From NCBI RefSeq assembly GCF_000153105.1, contig NZ_CH672377.1, positions 152,603 to 216,602 of the forward strand: DNA of 64,000 nt, in the 5' to 3' direction. How positions within the stretch are numbered: position 1 is the first letter of the stretch; each line of letters opens with the position of its first letter. Of the stretch, positions 1 through 9,720 are shown piece by piece. A program made the position numbers and the translations under genes. Source of the stretch: Blastopirellula marina DSM 3645. Lineage in GTDB: Bacteria > Planctomycetota > Planctomycetia > Pirellulales > Pirellulaceae. The notes beneath the pieces were generated by a model, which saw only the letters and a list, made by a program, of their open reading frames with translations, searched no databases and had not been told where the DNA came from.

Positions 1-327
1 AAAGCCAGGCGTACAAACGCCGCACTGCAGCGCGGCGCCTTCCAGAAAGCATTGCTGTAGCGGCTGCAGTTGGCCGCCGGCGGCGATCCCTTCGACAGTC
101 TCAATCTCGGCGCCTTCGGCCTCCAGCGCCAACACCAAACAGCTGACGACCGGTTCGCCGTTCAGCAGCACCGTGCAAGCTCCGCAGTTGCCGTTGTTAC
201 AGCCTTCTTTGGCGCCGGTCAGTTGCAACGAATCACGCAGGACCTCTAGCAAACTTTGTCGCGGCTCGCACGCGAACTCGCGCGGTTCGCCGTTGATCTT
301 CGCCGATATCAGCTTTTTTTTGGCCAC
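1..327 (-). CDS. 2Fe-2S subunit of a molybdenum hydroxylase (partial, runs off the left edge)
   Basis: Small iron-sulfur subunit of the xanthine dehydrogenase / CO dehydrogenase family; it passes electrons from the molybdenum centre to the FAD subunit. The frame starts at a GTG (327) and stays open to the window edge, about 109 residues. Seen in it: the plant-ferredoxin-type cluster CNNGNCGACTVLLNG, and the beginning of the second cluster, LQCGVCTPGF, typical of this family. It follows the FAD-subunit gene on the same strand with a 23-bp gap, so the two are co-transcribed, and the large molybdopterin subunit is expected further left. The substrate cannot be told from these subunits. Confidence 0.88.
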   Translation of the reverse strand, partial: MAKKKLISAKINGEPREFACEPRQSLLEVLRDSLQLTGAKEGCNNGNCGACTVLLNGEPVVSCLVLALEAEGAEIETVEGIAAGGQLQPLQQCFLEGAALQCGVCTPGF

Positions 328-350
328 GCTGTAACCTTAGGTTGGTCGTT

Positions 351-1229
351 CTATTGGGTTTTCGACTGGGCGCGCTCGACGGCGATCGCCAGCGTGCGTC
401 GCGTCAACACGCCGCACAAATGTTTGCGGTACTCGATCGTTCCTCGCATGTCGTCAATCGGACGAGCCGATCGCTCGGCCAGCGCGCCTGCTTGGGCGAA
501 CAGCTCGTCGCTCGGCGGTTGGCCGACGAGCGCCTCCTCAGCGTGCGATGCGCGCACGGCGGTTGTTGCAACGGCGCCCAAGACGATACGCGCCTTGCAA
601 ATGATCCCCTGGTCGTCCAGCTCGACTAAAGAAGCGGCGCTGGCGACGGCGATATCCATCTCGTTCCGAGGGATAAATCGTTGGAAAGCGGCGCCGCTTC
701 GGGCTTCGATCGGCGGCAAGATAATCGCGACCAGCAGATCGCCGCGCGCCATCACATTCTTGCCGACGCCGCTGCAAAAATCGGCGACCGGCATTTGCCG
801 ACGTCCGTTGGGACCGGCGATCTCGGCGACGGCGTCATAAATGGCCAGCGGCGGAATCGAATCAGCCGCCGGAGATGCGTTGCAGAGATTTCCGCCGACC
901 GTAGCGCGTGATTGAATCTGCCAACCGCCGATGATTTTGGTCGCATCGACCAGCGCGGCGTACTTCTCGGTAATCGCCGCTTCGCGATAGATTCGGCTAC
1001 AAGGAACGGCCGCGCCGAGAAAGAGTCCTCCATCGGCGGTCATCGCCAGCTCATTTAGTTCGGCGATTTTTTTGACGTCGACAACCAGCGTCGCACGGCG
1101 GCGACGTTCTCGTAACAAAACCAAGATATCGGTGCCGCCTGCCAGGACGACCGCTTTGTGGCCGGGATCTGCGAGCAACTGGACCGCTTCGTGGGTGGAA
1201 ATCGGCGCCGCGTAGTCGAAATCTTGCAA
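351..1229 (-). CDS. FAD-binding subunit of a molybdenum hydroxylase (CoxM/XdhB type)
   Basis: Medium FAD subunit of a xanthine dehydrogenase / CO dehydrogenase-type enzyme, 292 residues, the normal length for this family. The FAD-contacting motifs are visible: VVLAGGTDILVLL near residue 30 and the second glycine-rich motif ATVGGNLCNASPAAD near residue 110. It is first of the visible minus-strand pair and lies directly upstream of the 2Fe-2S subunit. It would hand electrons from the iron-sulfur clusters to NAD or a quinone. The chemistry (purine, CO, aldehyde or other) depends on the missing large subunit. The strand is opposite to the neighbouring aldehyde dehydrogenase, from which it is transcribed divergently. 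Confidence 0.88.
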   Translation of the reverse strand: MQDFDYAAPISTHEAVQLLADPGHKAVVLAGGTDILVLLRERRRRATLVVDVKKIAELNELAMTADGGLFLGAAVPCSRIYREAAITEKYAALVDATKIIGGWQIQSRATVGGNLCNASPAADSIPPLAIYDAVAEIAGPNGRRQMPVADFCSGVGKNVMARGDLLVAIILPPIEARSGAAFQRFIPRNEMDIAVASAASLVELDDQGIICKARIVLGAVATTAVRASHAEEALVGQPPSDELFAQAGALAERSARPIDDMRGTIEYRKHLCGVLTRRTLAIAVERAQSKTQ

Positions 1230-1437
1230 GAAATCACTCCTAACAGTCGTCGTCCCAACGATCGAAAGCTGGGTTTCACAAGATCGCGACGACGTAGATG
1301 GCGCTCATTCTATCGCGAGTGGGAGCGCTTTCCAACGCAGCTAGGCCGTATCTTGCCTCAAAACCGATTGCTTGCGGCAGGCGTTACGCCCTACAATACA
1401 TAACCCGACTCTTCCTGTTACAAAAGGATTTCCCGTC

Positions 1438-2919
1438 ATGGCTACGATTTCTCGTTCTAACTCCTCGACTTCGCCCGAAGTTCGCCATACGCAGTGCTTT
1501 ATCGACGGCCAATGGGTTCCCGCGATGAGCGGCAAAACCTTTGCGACGTTGAATCCAGCCACTGAGGAGGTGATCGCTGAAGTCGCCGAAGGGGACGCCG
1601 CCGATATTGACGTGGCCGTTCGCGCCGCTCGCAATGCTTTCGATAGCGGGCCTTGGCGAAAAATGGACGCTCGTGATCGCGGCGCGCTGATCTATCGTTT
1701 GGCCGAATTGATCGAGCAAGAAAAAGAAGAACTGGCCGCGCTTGAATCGCTCGACAACGGTAAGCCGATTCGTGACGCATTGGCCGCTGACCTGCCGCTG
1801 GTCGTCGACTGTTTGAAGTACTACGCCGGCTGGGCCGACAAAATTCAAGGCGCGACCATTCCGATTCGCGGCGACTACTTCTGCTATACCCGTCGAGAAC
1901 CGGTGGGCGTGGTCGGTCAGATCATTCCCTGGAACTTTCCGATGCTGATGGCCGCTTGGAAATGGGGACCAGCGCTCGCCGCAGGCTGCACCATCGTGAT
2001 GAAACCGGCCGAGCAAACGCCGCTCACCTGTTTGCGCATGGCGCAGCTGGCGCAAGAGGCCGGCATCCCCGATGGCGTCATCAATGTGGTGCCTGGGTTT
2101 GGTCCGACCGCCGGCGGTTCTTTGGTCAAGCATCCCGGCGTCGATAAGATCGCGTTCACCGGCGAGCATATCACCGCGCAAACGATCATGAAGAACGCCG
2201 CCGACACGATGAAGCGGGTCACGTTTGAACTCGGCGGCAAAAGTCCGAACGTCATCTTCGCCGACGCCGATCTCGACGCCGCGATCGCCGGCGCCCACTT
2301 TGGTTTGTACTTCAACCAAGGCCAATGTTGCACCGCCGGCAGTCGCGTCTTTGTCGAAGATTCGATCTACGACGAATTCTGCGAACGAATGGTCGCGATG
2401 AATCAGGATCGCAAACTAGGGGACCCGCTTGATCCAGATACCGAGCAGGGCCCGCAGGTCGATCAGCGTCAGATGGACAAGATCTTGGGCTACGTCGAAC
2501 TTGGCAAGAAGCAAGGCGCTCGCCTATTGAGCGGCGGCCAGCGACACGGCGACAAAGGCTTCTATGTGCAGCCGACCCTGTTTGCCGATGTGACCGACGA
2601 TATGAAGATCGCGACCGACGAAATCTTTGGCCCGGTGATGTCGGTCCTGCGGTTTAAGGGCCAGGACGACATCATCCAGCGCGCGAACGACACGTTCTAT
2701 GGACTAGCCGCCGCCGTTTGGACCAACGACGTCAAAAAGGCGCACCGTTTCGCCGCGGATGTTCGCGCCGGAACCGTCTGGGTCAACTGCTACGACGTGT
2801 TTGACACGGCGGCTCCGTTTGGCGGCTTTAAGATGTCTGGCCTGGGACGCGAACTAGGCGCCGCGGGTCTCGACGCCTACTTGGAGAACAAGACCGTCAC
2901 GGTCAATCTGGCCGACTAA
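1438..2919 (+). CDS. NAD(P)-dependent aldehyde dehydrogenase
   Basis: Oxidises an aldehyde to the carboxylate; 493 residues, standard ALDH-superfamily length. I chose the ATG at 1438 because AAAAGGA lies 9 bases upstream and the N-terminus then matches the family ([10 protein letters not shown] near residue 20). Catalytic features are present: [20 protein letters not shown] cofactor region, [10 protein letters not shown] with the general-base glutamate, and GQCCTAGSR with the nucleophilic cysteine. The loop that is usually FTGSTEVG reads FTGEHITAQ here, which may alter the contact with the cofactor. It could serve betaine or other osmolyte aldehydes given the ectoine locus next door, but that is only positional inference. 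Confidence 0.92.
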   Translation: MATISRSNSSTSPEVRHTQCFIDGQWVPAMSGKTFATLNPATEEVIAEVAEGDAADIDVAVRAARNAFDSGPWRKMDARDRGALIYRLAELIEQEKEELAALESLDNGKPIRDALAADLPLVVDCLKYYAGWADKIQGATIPIRGDYFCYTRREPVGVVGQIIPWNFPMLMAAWKWGPALAAGCTIVMKPAEQTPLTCLRMAQLAQEAGIPDGVINVVPGFGPTAGGSLVKHPGVDKIAFTGEHITAQTIMKNAADTMKRVTFELGGKSPNVIFADADLDAAIAGAHFGLYFNQGQCCTAGSRVFVEDSIYDEFCERMVAMNQDRKLGDPLDPDTEQGPQVDQRQMDKILGYVELGKKQGARLLSGGQRHGDKGFYVQPTLFADVTDDMKIATDEIFGPVMSVLRFKGQDDIIQRANDTFYGLAAAVWTNDVKKAHRFAADVRAGTVWVNCYDVFDTAAPFGGFKMSGLGRELGAAGLDAYLENKTVTVNLAD

Positions 2920-3089
2920 GCTACCAGACGGACGAGGAAAACGGCCAACTCGACCGGATCGCGCGCCGACGCGATCCGGGACGAGAAGGCACAGGCCAGT
3001 ATGGGAGAACTGTAAAAGCACAAACCGTGCCGAGCGGCGAAGATTTCTCTGCAAAGCGAAAAGCCCTGATACGTTTCCGCAAGAACGAG

Positions 3090-3125
3090 AAAAACGACCG
3101 ATGTCAGTGACAGCGGTCGTTTTTT
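3090..3125. terminator. Intrinsic terminator between convergent genes
   Basis: The arms AAAACGACCG (3091-3100) and CGGTCGTTTTT (from 3114) form a stem closed by about 13 bases and followed by a T run. A's on the left arm give the reverse strand a T run too, so it can stop both the aldehyde dehydrogenase transcript and the ectD transcript arriving from the right. Confidence 0.8.
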
Positions 3126-3184
3126 CGTGTCGATTTGTCCGACAGTCGCGTCGTTTGAATCGACGCGTCTACTCCAGCGGGCCG

Positions 3185-4084
3185 CTAAGGCTGCTCCAAC
3201 GAGCAATCTTCTCGCTCCGCTAGGAACTCAGGCCGCGGCGCATAGCCGCCAAACGGTTCTACGAGCCGATTTTCGACGCTATTATAAACGACAAACAGAT
3301 TGGTTCGCGGCGTCGGGCTGAGATTTCCAGCCGAACCGTGCATCGTGTTGCAGTCAAACATCAGGGCCGAACCGGGGCCACCCTTGGGCGCTTTGATCGA
3401 TCCTTGATTGGTCAGAAACTCGATCGCCTGACGACTGGGGACGCCGAACTCTTGTTTCTTCAGCGACGTCTCGTAGTGATTCTCCGGCGTTTCGCCGATA
3501 CAGCGAATGTAGTACTGATGCGAACCTTGGATCAGCATCAGAGGACCGTTGAACTCGTGGTTGTCGGTCAGGCTGATCGAAACGCTGATCGCACGCGTGC
3601 GCGGCATGCCATCTTCGACGTGCCAGGTTTCAAAATCGGAGTGCCAGAAGAACTCTTTGCCGTGAAAGGCCGGCTTGTAGTTGATGCGGGATTGATGAAT
3701 ATAAACGTCGCTCCCCAGGATCTGTTCGACCTTAGAGAGAATTCGCCGGTCCAGGCAAATACTGCGGAAACGTTCGTTGTCGCGATGGACGCGAAAGATC
3801 GTGCGAACTTCGTTCCGCTGCGGTTCGGTGATCACTTCGGGCCGATCCTGGTCGGCGCTCCACCGCATCTCTTCCGCTTCCGCCAGGCACTGCGCCGCTT
3901 CGCTTGAACTGAGCAGTTGCGGAAACGATAGATAGCCGTTGTCGGCGAAGCTGCTGATCTCTGAGTCGGGCAAAGTGCCGCTGCGCCCTGGCCAGACAAC
4001 CGGATCGATGCGCGGCGCGGCCTCCCAGATTTCCCCCATGCGAGACGCATAAGGATCACGATGAACTTGAATGACGTTCGACAC
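3185..4084 (-). CDS. ectD: Ectoine hydroxylase
   Basis: Fe(II)/2-oxoglutarate dioxygenase that converts ectoine to 5-hydroxyectoine; cytoplasmic; 299 residues, the usual EctD size. The iron triad is readable as His148 and Asp150 in FWHSDFETWHVEDG, a segment characteristic of EctD, and His249 in NTMHGSAGN. Arg260 in SPTPRTN is in the place of the 2-oxoglutarate anchor. It is the last gene of the minus-strand run ectA-ectB-ectC-ectD, 91 bp after ectC. The N-terminal half (DPYASR) also agrees with EctD rather than a generic phytanoyl-CoA dioxygenase. Confidence 0.95.
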   Translation of the reverse strand: MSNVIQVHRDPYASRMGEIWEAAPRIDPVVWPGRSGTLPDSEISSFADNGYLSFPQLLSSSEAAQCLAEAEEMRWSADQDRPEVITEPQRNEVRTIFRVHRDNERFRSICLDRRILSKVEQILGSDVYIHQSRINYKPAFHGKEFFWHSDFETWHVEDGMPRTRAISVSISLTDNHEFNGPLMLIQGSHQYYIRCIGETPENHYETSLKKQEFGVPSRQAIEFLTNQGSIKAPKGGPGSALMFDCNTMHGSAGNLSPTPRTNLFVVYNSVENRLVEPFGGYAPRPEFLAEREDCSLEQP

Positions 4085-4175
4085 TAGGGTTTTCCTTCTC
4101 CAGTTGGATCATCCGATTGTCGGTTGCTGGTTCCTTTACGAAGTTGTGCTTGGTCGTACGACGACGCCGTCGCGG

Positions 4176-4562
4176 CTAATCCACAATCGCCGGGTAGACG
4201 CCATTTTCGTCGTGAACTTCGGTTCCGACGACCGGCGGATTGAAGACGCAGACCATCCGCATATCGACATCGGCCGACAGCAAATGCTTGTCATTTTTGT
4301 CGAGCGCATAGACGGTGCCGGCTTCGATTTCAAAGACCTCGCCGGAATCGACCAGCTGGACGCGTCCTTTACCTTCGATGCAATAGACGGCTTCGAGATG
4401 ATTCTGGTAATGAATCGGGGTCGTGGTGCCGGCGCGAATAATCGTGTCGTGCAGCGAAAATCCCATGCCGTCCTTCTTGAGCAGCAAGCGACGACTGGTC
4501 CAGTTTTCCGATACAACTTCCGCTTCGGTTCCGATGGCTTCGGATAATTTTTTGACGATCAA
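4176..4562 (-). CDS. ectC: L-ectoine synthase
   Basis: Cupin enzyme that cyclises N-gamma-acetyl-2,4-diaminobutyrate to ectoine, the last step of the core pathway; 128 residues, as in characterised EctC. The metal ligands known for the family fall at exactly the expected positions, Glu57, Tyr85 and His93. The family signature [20 protein letters not shown] spans residues 47-66. It lies between ectB (99 bp upstream) and ectD (91 bp downstream). Confidence 0.97.
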   Translation of the reverse strand: MIVKKLSEAIGTEAEVVSENWTSRRLLLKKDGMGFSLHDTIIRAGTTTPIHYQNHLEAVYCIEGKGRVQLVDSGEVFEIEAGTVYALDKNDKHLLSADVDMRMVCVFNPPVVGTEVHDENGVYPAIVD

Positions 4563-4661
4563 AGTACAGTATCTCCGTGCAGCGCGCCGCAGAATGCGAC
4601 GCGCGTTGGGTTAGGTAGAAGTCGATACGCGCGAGCGTGAAGACGCTCCATCGCTTTTGAA

Positions 4662-5960
4662 TTAGCCCGAAACCTCGTCGGCGGACGCCATCGATTGGGC
4701 CGGCTTCTTGGTCCTGGGACTGCCCATGACTTCTCGAACCGAATCGACCAGGATCTTCAGGCCGTTGTCGAGCGCATCTTCGGCGATCGTCAGCGGCGGC
4801 AAAGTCTTGACCACTTCGTCGTTGGGACCGGCTGTTTCAATGATCAGCCCGCGCCCAAACGCCGCACGAGAAATCTTCGCTGAGACGTCTTCTTCATGGA
4901 ACTGAATTCCTTGAATCAGACCGCGACCACGAACGTCGGCGCCATACGCTTCGGCCAGATCAAGCAACGTCGCTTTGATCTTCTTCGCTTTGCTATTGAC
5001 CGCCAGCGAGAGCTGATCGTCTTGCCAATAGTTACGCAGCGCGGCGGTCGCCGTGACGAACGCCGGATTGTGTCCGCGGAACGTCCCGTTGTGCTCGCCT
5101 GGCTGAAACGCATCGAGCTCCGGCTTCATCAGCACAACGGCCAACGGCAAGCCATAACCCGAGAACGACTTGGACAAGCAAACGATGTCCGGCTTGATCC
5201 CCGCAAATTCAAAGCTGAAGAACGGGCCGGTGCGACCGCAACCGACCTGGATGTCATCCATGATCAGCAGTGCGCCCACTTTTTTGGCCAAGGCCGCTAG
5301 GCGCTGCAGCCACTTTTTCGAAGCGACGTTGACGCCCCCTTCGGCTTGCACAGTTTCGACGATGAAGGCCGCCGGCGGCTCAATGCCGCTGCTGTTATCG
5401 CTCAGATAGCTTTCGATCAGCGAGATCGTATCGGTATCGGCGTCAAAATAGTCGCAAAACGGCATGTGCGACGCGTCCGACAGCGCGACGCCGGCGCCGG
5501 CGCGTTTGCCTGAGTTGCCGGTCATCGCCAGGGAACCGAGGGTCATGCCGTGGAAGCCGTTGGTGAAGGCGATCACGTTGGCGCGACCGGTCACCTTGCG
5601 GGCCAGTTTCAGCGCCGATTCAACGGCGTTGGTGCCGGTCGGTCCAGGAAACATCACCTTGTAATCGAGTCCACGCGGAGCAAGCAGCACATCCTGCATC
5701 GCTTGCAGCAAATCACGTTTAGCAGCCGTCGACATATCCAGAGCGTGCGTCACGCCATCCGCCGAAAGATACTCGAGCAGCGCCGACTTGATCACGTCAT
5801 TGTTGTGACCGTAGTTGAGCGAGCCTGCGCCCGCAAAAAAGTCGATGAAGGATCGTCCCTGTTCGTCGAACAGCAGGTGATCCTTCGCGCGGGTGAAGAT
5901 CGTCGGGAACGAGCGGCAGTAACTGCGGACGTTTGATTCCATTCGCTGGAAAATATTCAT
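4662..5960 (-). CDS. ectB: L-2,4-diaminobutyrate--2-oxoglutarate transaminase
   Basis: PLP enzyme that makes 2,4-diaminobutyrate from aspartate semialdehyde and glutamate, the first committed ectoine step; 432 residues. Class-III aminotransferase features are visible: the PGPTGTNAVESALKLAR phosphate/cofactor region near residue 106, DDIQVGCGRTG (235-245) and the Schiff-base lysine in SKSFSGYGLP (Lys264). The start is 8 bp after the ectA stop, so the two are tightly coupled. The C-terminus carries a short lysine- and serine-rich extension (about 20 residues) beyond the conserved domain. Confidence 0.96.
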   Translation of the reverse strand: MNIFQRMESNVRSYCRSFPTIFTRAKDHLLFDEQGRSFIDFFAGAGSLNYGHNNDVIKSALLEYLSADGVTHALDMSTAAKRDLLQAMQDVLLAPRGLDYKVMFPGPTGTNAVESALKLARKVTGRANVIAFTNGFHGMTLGSLAMTGNSGKRAGAGVALSDASHMPFCDYFDADTDTISLIESYLSDNSSGIEPPAAFIVETVQAEGGVNVASKKWLQRLAALAKKVGALLIMDDIQVGCGRTGPFFSFEFAGIKPDIVCLSKSFSGYGLPLAVVLMKPELDAFQPGEHNGTFRGHNPAFVTATAALRNYWQDDQLSLAVNSKAKKIKATLLDLAEAYGADVRGRGLIQGIQFHEEDVSAKISRAAFGRGLIIETAGPNDEVVKTLPPLTIAEDALDNGLKILVDSVREVMGSPRTKKPAQSMASADEVSG

Positions 5961-5968
5961 TCTCTATC

Positions 5969-6478
5969 CTAAATAGGGCCAACGCGGACAAGCTCTTCCG
6001 CTTCATGATCTGAAGCGCCAAAGTCCGCGGGTTCAAAACATCGCGAGTATTCGATCGCTGCTCCCAACCGGGACGCTAGCGACGCAAACAAACCACGCGA
6101 TGGAGCATTAGATGGTGTGATCGTCGCTTCGATAAACTGCACCGCTTCACCCTGCTCCACCAAATACAGCAGCATCTGCTTGGCCAGTCCCATGCCGCGC
6201 GCTGAGGGCGCGACAAGCACTTGCCATACAAACAGGGATTGGGGACGCGTCGGGGGGCGGAATCCAGTAGCGAAACCGACGATCTCATCGTTCAGTTCCG
6301 CAACGACGCACGAATCGGCGAACTCGGTCGCCTGAAGCAAATAGAGGTAACAGGAATTGGTGTCGAGCGTTTCGTCAGCGCAGACCAATCTCCACAACGA
6401 CTGAGCGTCCCGTTTTTCGGGACGACGCAGACGAACGGACTCCCTGTCGTTTTCCGCCGGGGGGGAAGTCTCGGTCAT
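5969..6478 (-). CDS. ectA: L-2,4-diaminobutyric acid N-gamma-acetyltransferase
   Basis: GNAT enzyme that acetylates 2,4-diaminobutyrate with acetyl-CoA, second step of ectoine synthesis; 169 residues. The acetyl-CoA pyrophosphate loop is VAPSARGMGLAKQML near residue 92, and the N-terminal part LRRPEKRDAQSLWRLV and LDTNSCYLYLL is typical of EctA. It is the first gene of ectABCD, so the promoter should lie in the 290 bp to its right; I could not identify convincing boxes. No EctR-type regulator or aspartokinase gene accompanies the cluster. Confidence 0.95.
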   Translation of the reverse strand: MTETSPPAENDRESVRLRRPEKRDAQSLWRLVCADETLDTNSCYLYLLQATEFADSCVVAELNDEIVGFATGFRPPTRPQSLFVWQVLVAPSARGMGLAKQMLLYLVEQGEAVQFIEATITPSNAPSRGLFASLASRLGAAIEYSRCFEPADFGASDHEAEELVRVGPI

Positions 6479-6768
6479 CGCATGAAGTGGGTGTGAAATT
6501 TTCCTGCTTGCCGTGGATGGTTAATCCGACGCTTACCATTGCCTAAAGGTGCGTTCGCCTATCGCAGACGATCGAGTCACCCTAACACGATCGAGATTTG
6601 GTTTCAACGCAGACAACCTAAGAAATTGGCTCAGGACCGTACTTGCCGCAGTAATTCACGCTTTTGCGCTGTTTTTATTTGTAGTGTTAACATTTGCGAA
6701 ACTTTTTCCGCCGAAGTTGTTTAAATAGAAGATGTCGTTCACCCCTCATGGAACAGGAAAGAGACGAT

Positions 6769-7287
6769 ATGCTTCGACAGACATCGACGTACGCTGGCGC
6801 ACTGCTTTTGGGGGGACTGCTGGTCCTCCTTCGTTATCACTCGGCCGCGGCGGAACCCGCGCCGGCCACGGTAGAAGGAACCATTACCTATCAAGGTGAG
6901 CCGGTTTCGAACGCGTTTGTCACGTTCAAATGCCGTGGAATGTCGGAATCGCTTTACGGCCAAACCGACAAACAAGGTCGCTATGAGCTCTATTCCCGAA
7001 TGGAGCACGAATTGCCGATCGGTAAATACGCCGTGACGATCGTCAAACGAACGACGCAAGAAGATCACGCGGATCGACATCATGGTTGCCGACGTTCTCG
7101 GCGGCACAGTTCGCAACGTGTCGTCGATTTGCTTCCCGAACATTATGGCGATGGTCCGACCTCAGGACTGATCGCCGTGATTGAACCGGGTGACAACGTC
7201 TTCAATTTCAAGTTGTCCGACGTTGCGCCAAAGAGCAATACAAGCGACGTCGCTAGCGGACGAACCGCCAAGCTTTCGCTGAACTGA
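6769..7287 (+). CDS. Exported carboxypeptidase-regulatory-like protein
   Basis: Small exported beta-sandwich protein, 172 residues. I chose the ATG at 6769 because AGGAAAGAG ends a few bases upstream and an uncleaved signal sequence follows directly (hydrophobic ALLLGGLLVLL, then AAAEPAPA as a likely cleavage region). The mature part begins with VEGTITYQGEPVSNAFVTF and TDKQGRYELYS, the typical strand pattern of carboxypeptidase-regulatory-like domains, and ends with GDNVFNFKLSD. Such proteins are abundant in Planctomycetes and their role is unknown. It stands alone, divergent from ectA. Confidence 0.75.
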   Translation: MLRQTSTYAGALLLGGLLVLLRYHSAAAEPAPATVEGTITYQGEPVSNAFVTFKCRGMSESLYGQTDKQGRYELYSRMEHELPIGKYAVTIVKRTTQEDHADRHHGCRRSRRHSSQRVVDLLPEHYGDGPTSGLIAVIEPGDNVFNFKLSDVAPKSNTSDVASGRTAKLSLN

Positions 7288-7352
7288 TCGGACCTCTTTT
7301 GTAGGTACGGTTGAAGAGCGGACGCGATCTGGTCTACACTGACCCGCTTCCT

Positions 7353-7376
7353 GCACGCCGCAATTGAGCGGCGTGC
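7353..7376. other. Perfect 9-bp inverted repeat upstream of the ehu genes
   Basis: GCACGCCGC (7353-7361), AATTGA, GCGGCGTGC (7368-7376). There is no T run after it, so it is a weak terminator for the gene ending at 7287 or an operator for the importer operon starting at 7461. The sequence does not decide between these. Confidence 0.45.
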
Positions 7377-7460
7377 TCTCCTAGCGCTATTGAACTAGCG
7401 TCGTCGCGTGCTGCTATGTCAGTGCGGTCGCCATCTCCTTTCCGAACTTGGAAGGAAGCG

Positions 7461-8366
7461 ATGCCGCAAGCGAAAAATCAGATAACGCCGCTCGGCGTCG
7501 TGTTGGCGATTCTTTGGATCACCGTCACTGGATCGGTGGTGTGGCGCGTCTCGCATCCGCCGCAGCCCAGTTCCGCGTTGGAGCGAATCCGCCGGACCGG
7601 CGCCGTGCGCATCGGCTTCGCCAACGAACCTCCGTACGGCTACTACGTCACGACGACCGGTCAGATCACCGGCGAAGCGCCCGAGATCGCGAAAGTGATC
7701 CTGCACCGCTTAGGCGCCAAGCAGATTGAACCGGTTGTGACCGAGTTTGGCGCGCTGATCCCCGGCCTGAAAGCAGGCCGCTTTGATCTGATCGCCGCCG
7801 GCATGTACGTCACGCCGCAGCGCGCCAAAGAGATTGACTTCTCGAATCCCACCTACGCGATCGGCGAGGGATTCATCGTTCGCGCCGGCAATCCGCTTCA
7901 CCTGCATAGCTACCAAGATGTCGCGGCCAATCCGCAGGCGCGGATCGGCGTGATGGGGGGAAGCGTCGAGCATGGCTATGCTCAGCAACTTGGCGTGCCG
8001 GAGAATAGAATTGTCGTATTCCCCGACTATCGCAGCGCCATCGATGGAATCACGGCCAATCGAATCGACGCGGCGGCGGCGACCATTCTGACGGTCAACG
8101 ATTTGTTGGCGAAAGCCGATGATGATCGAATTGAATCCGCCGAGCCGTTTGAAAATCCGGTGATCGACGGTAAGTCGATCCTGGGCTACGGCGCATTCGG
8201 CTTCCAAAAACATGACGACGAATTGCGTCTCGCGTTCAATCAAGAGATCGCCGATTTCGTCGGCACGCCGGAACATTTGCAGCTGATCGAACCGTTCGGG
8301 TTCGGCAAGTCGACGCTTCCCGGCGACATCACAACCGCCCAAGTCATCGGTTCTGACGAACCATAA
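7461..8366 (+). CDS. ehuB: Ectoine/hydroxyectoine-type ABC transporter, substrate-binding protein
   Basis: Periplasmic or membrane-anchored solute-binding protein (301 residues from the ATG at 7461, which has GAAGGA a few bases upstream; an earlier in-frame ATG at 7416 is less likely). A single N-terminal hydrophobic segment (GVVLAILWITVTGSVVW) suits a signal anchor. The rest is an SBP_bac_3 fold: VRIGFANEPPYGYY, ITGEAPEIAK, LIPGLKAGRFDLIAAGMYVT and GVMGGSVEHGYAQQ. This series resembles EhuB, and the following two permease genes and the ATPase plus the adjacent ectABCD cluster support ectoine or hydroxyectoine as ligand. A related amino acid remains possible. Confidence 0.85.
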   Translation: MPQAKNQITPLGVVLAILWITVTGSVVWRVSHPPQPSSALERIRRTGAVRIGFANEPPYGYYVTTTGQITGEAPEIAKVILHRLGAKQIEPVVTEFGALIPGLKAGRFDLIAAGMYVTPQRAKEIDFSNPTYAIGEGFIVRAGNPLHLHSYQDVAANPQARIGVMGGSVEHGYAQQLGVPENRIVVFPDYRSAIDGITANRIDAAAATILTVNDLLAKADDDRIESAEPFENPVIDGKSILGYGAFGFQKHDDELRLAFNQEIADFVGTPEHLQLIEPFGFGKSTLPGDITTAQVIGSDEP

Positions 8367-8381
8367 CGTTTGCGAATCAGG

Positions 8382-9047
8382 ATGCCTGCTCCGTTTGATT
8401 TATTACCAGTCTTGCTGCAAGGTTTGTGGGTCACGATTTTAATCACGCTCGGTGGAATCGCCGTGGCGTTGGTCAGTTCGCTGTTAGCGGGTCTCGGCCG
8501 TGATTCGCGCGATCCGATCGTCCGTTGGACGGCGACCATCTATGTCGAAACGTTTCGCGGCGCCTCGGCGATCGTGCTCCTGTATTGGTTCTATTTTGCG
8601 ATGCCGGGATTGATCGGCGTCAGCATGCCGGCGATGGTCGCCGGAATCGTCATCTTGGGGCTGAACATCGGCGCGTATGGCGCCGAAGTCGTTCGCGCCG
8701 CAATCCACTCGGTGCCGGTTGGTCAACGCATCGCCGCCCAAGCGTTGAATCTGACCCCCTGGCAAACGATGCGTTATATCGTGTTGCCGCAAGCCGCTCT
8801 GGCCGCCACGCCCCCGCTCGGCAACCTGATGATCGAGTTGCTGAAGAGCACCGCATTGGTCTCGATGATCACCGTGGTTGATCTGACGCAGATGGGCATG
8901 TTTCTGCGGACCGAAACGCATCGTTCGCTGGCGATCTTCAGCATGCTGCTGCTGATTTACTTCGTCCTCTCGCAATGCATCGCCGCCGCCGTGAGACAGA
9001 TCGAACATCGACTCGCGCGTGGCCAAGATTATGGGGGAGCGCGATAA
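8382..9047 (+). CDS. ehuC: Ectoine/hydroxyectoine ABC transporter, permease
   Basis: Inner-membrane permease of the polar amino acid uptake (HisM/GlnP) type, 221 residues from the ATG at 8382. A TTG at 8370 in the same frame is an alternative; neither has a strong ribosome-binding site. Several hydrophobic spans are visible, and the EAA loop that docks the ATPase is readable around AAQALNLTPWQTMRYIVLPQA. It starts 15 bp after ehuB and its stop overlaps the next start by one base (TAATG), which suggests coupled translation with the second permease. Confidence 0.86.
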   Translation: MPAPFDLLPVLLQGLWVTILITLGGIAVALVSSLLAGLGRDSRDPIVRWTATIYVETFRGASAIVLLYWFYFAMPGLIGVSMPAMVAGIVILGLNIGAYGAEVVRAAIHSVPVGQRIAAQALNLTPWQTMRYIVLPQAALAATPPLGNLMIELLKSTALVSMITVVDLTQMGMFLRTETHRSLAIFSMLLLIYFVLSQCIAAAVRQIEHRLARGQDYGGAR

Positions 9048-9706
9048 TGTGGGATTGGGAATTCGCCATACGAATCTTGCCGGAAATCCTGGAAGGTCTC
9101 GGCGTCACGCTCTTGGCCGTCGCCGGCGGCATGACGCTGGCGATCTTGCTGGGACTTGCGTGGGCGGTCATGCGCCGCTCGACGCTGCATTGGGTCAGTT
9201 GGCCCACCTACGGAATCGTCGAGTTCATCCGCAGCACTCCGCTGCTGGTGCAGTTATATCTCGTTTACTACACGCTGGCCGAGCTGACCAGCGGCTGGCT
9301 TTCGCCGCTGTGGTCTGGCATTTTCGTCTTGGGGCTGCACTACAGTTGTTACACCGCCGAAGTCTACCGAGCCGGTTTAAACGGCGTTCCCCAGGGTCAG
9401 TGGATCGCCGCGAAGGCGCTCAACCTGACGACCTGGCAAACTTATCGCCACGTCGTCTTGCCCCAAGCGATCCCGCCGATTTTGCCGGCGCTGGGCAACT
9501 ATTTAATCGCGATGTTTAAAGACGCGCCGTTGTTGTCAGCGATCACGGTCCTGGACGTACTGCAGCGCGCTAAGATCGTCGGCAACCAAAGTTTTCGCTA
9601 CCAGGAACCGCTGACGATCGTCGGCATCATCTTCCTGACGCTCAGCATTCTTTCCGGGGTTGGCGTCTCCTGGCTGAAGCGCCGCGTCGAAGCGTCACAA
9701 TCGTAA
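9047..9706 (+). CDS. ehuD: Ectoine/hydroxyectoine ABC transporter, permease
   Basis: Second permease of the importer, 219 residues, same family as the preceding gene. Starts inside the ehuC stop codon (TAATG). Features: N-terminal membrane span [20 protein letters not shown], the conserved [17 protein letters not shown], and the EAA loop [21 protein letters not shown]. The two permeases would form a heterodimer in the inner membrane. Confidence 0.87.
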   Translation: MWDWEFAIRILPEILEGLGVTLLAVAGGMTLAILLGLAWAVMRRSTLHWVSWPTYGIVEFIRSTPLLVQLYLVYYTLAELTSGWLSPLWSGIFVLGLHYSCYTAEVYRAGLNGVPQGQWIAAKALNLTTWQTYRHVVLPQAIPPILPALGNYLIAMFKDAPLLSAITVLDVLQRAKIVGNQSFRYQEPLTIVGIIFLTLSILSGVGVSWLKRRVEASQS

Positions 9707-9720
9707 AGGATCACCAGAGT

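Noticed and set aside
1384-2325. Minus-strand frame of 313 codons opposite the aldehyde dehydrogenase gene
   Set aside because: It overlaps a clear, full-length enzyme with intact motifs and has no family likeness of its own.
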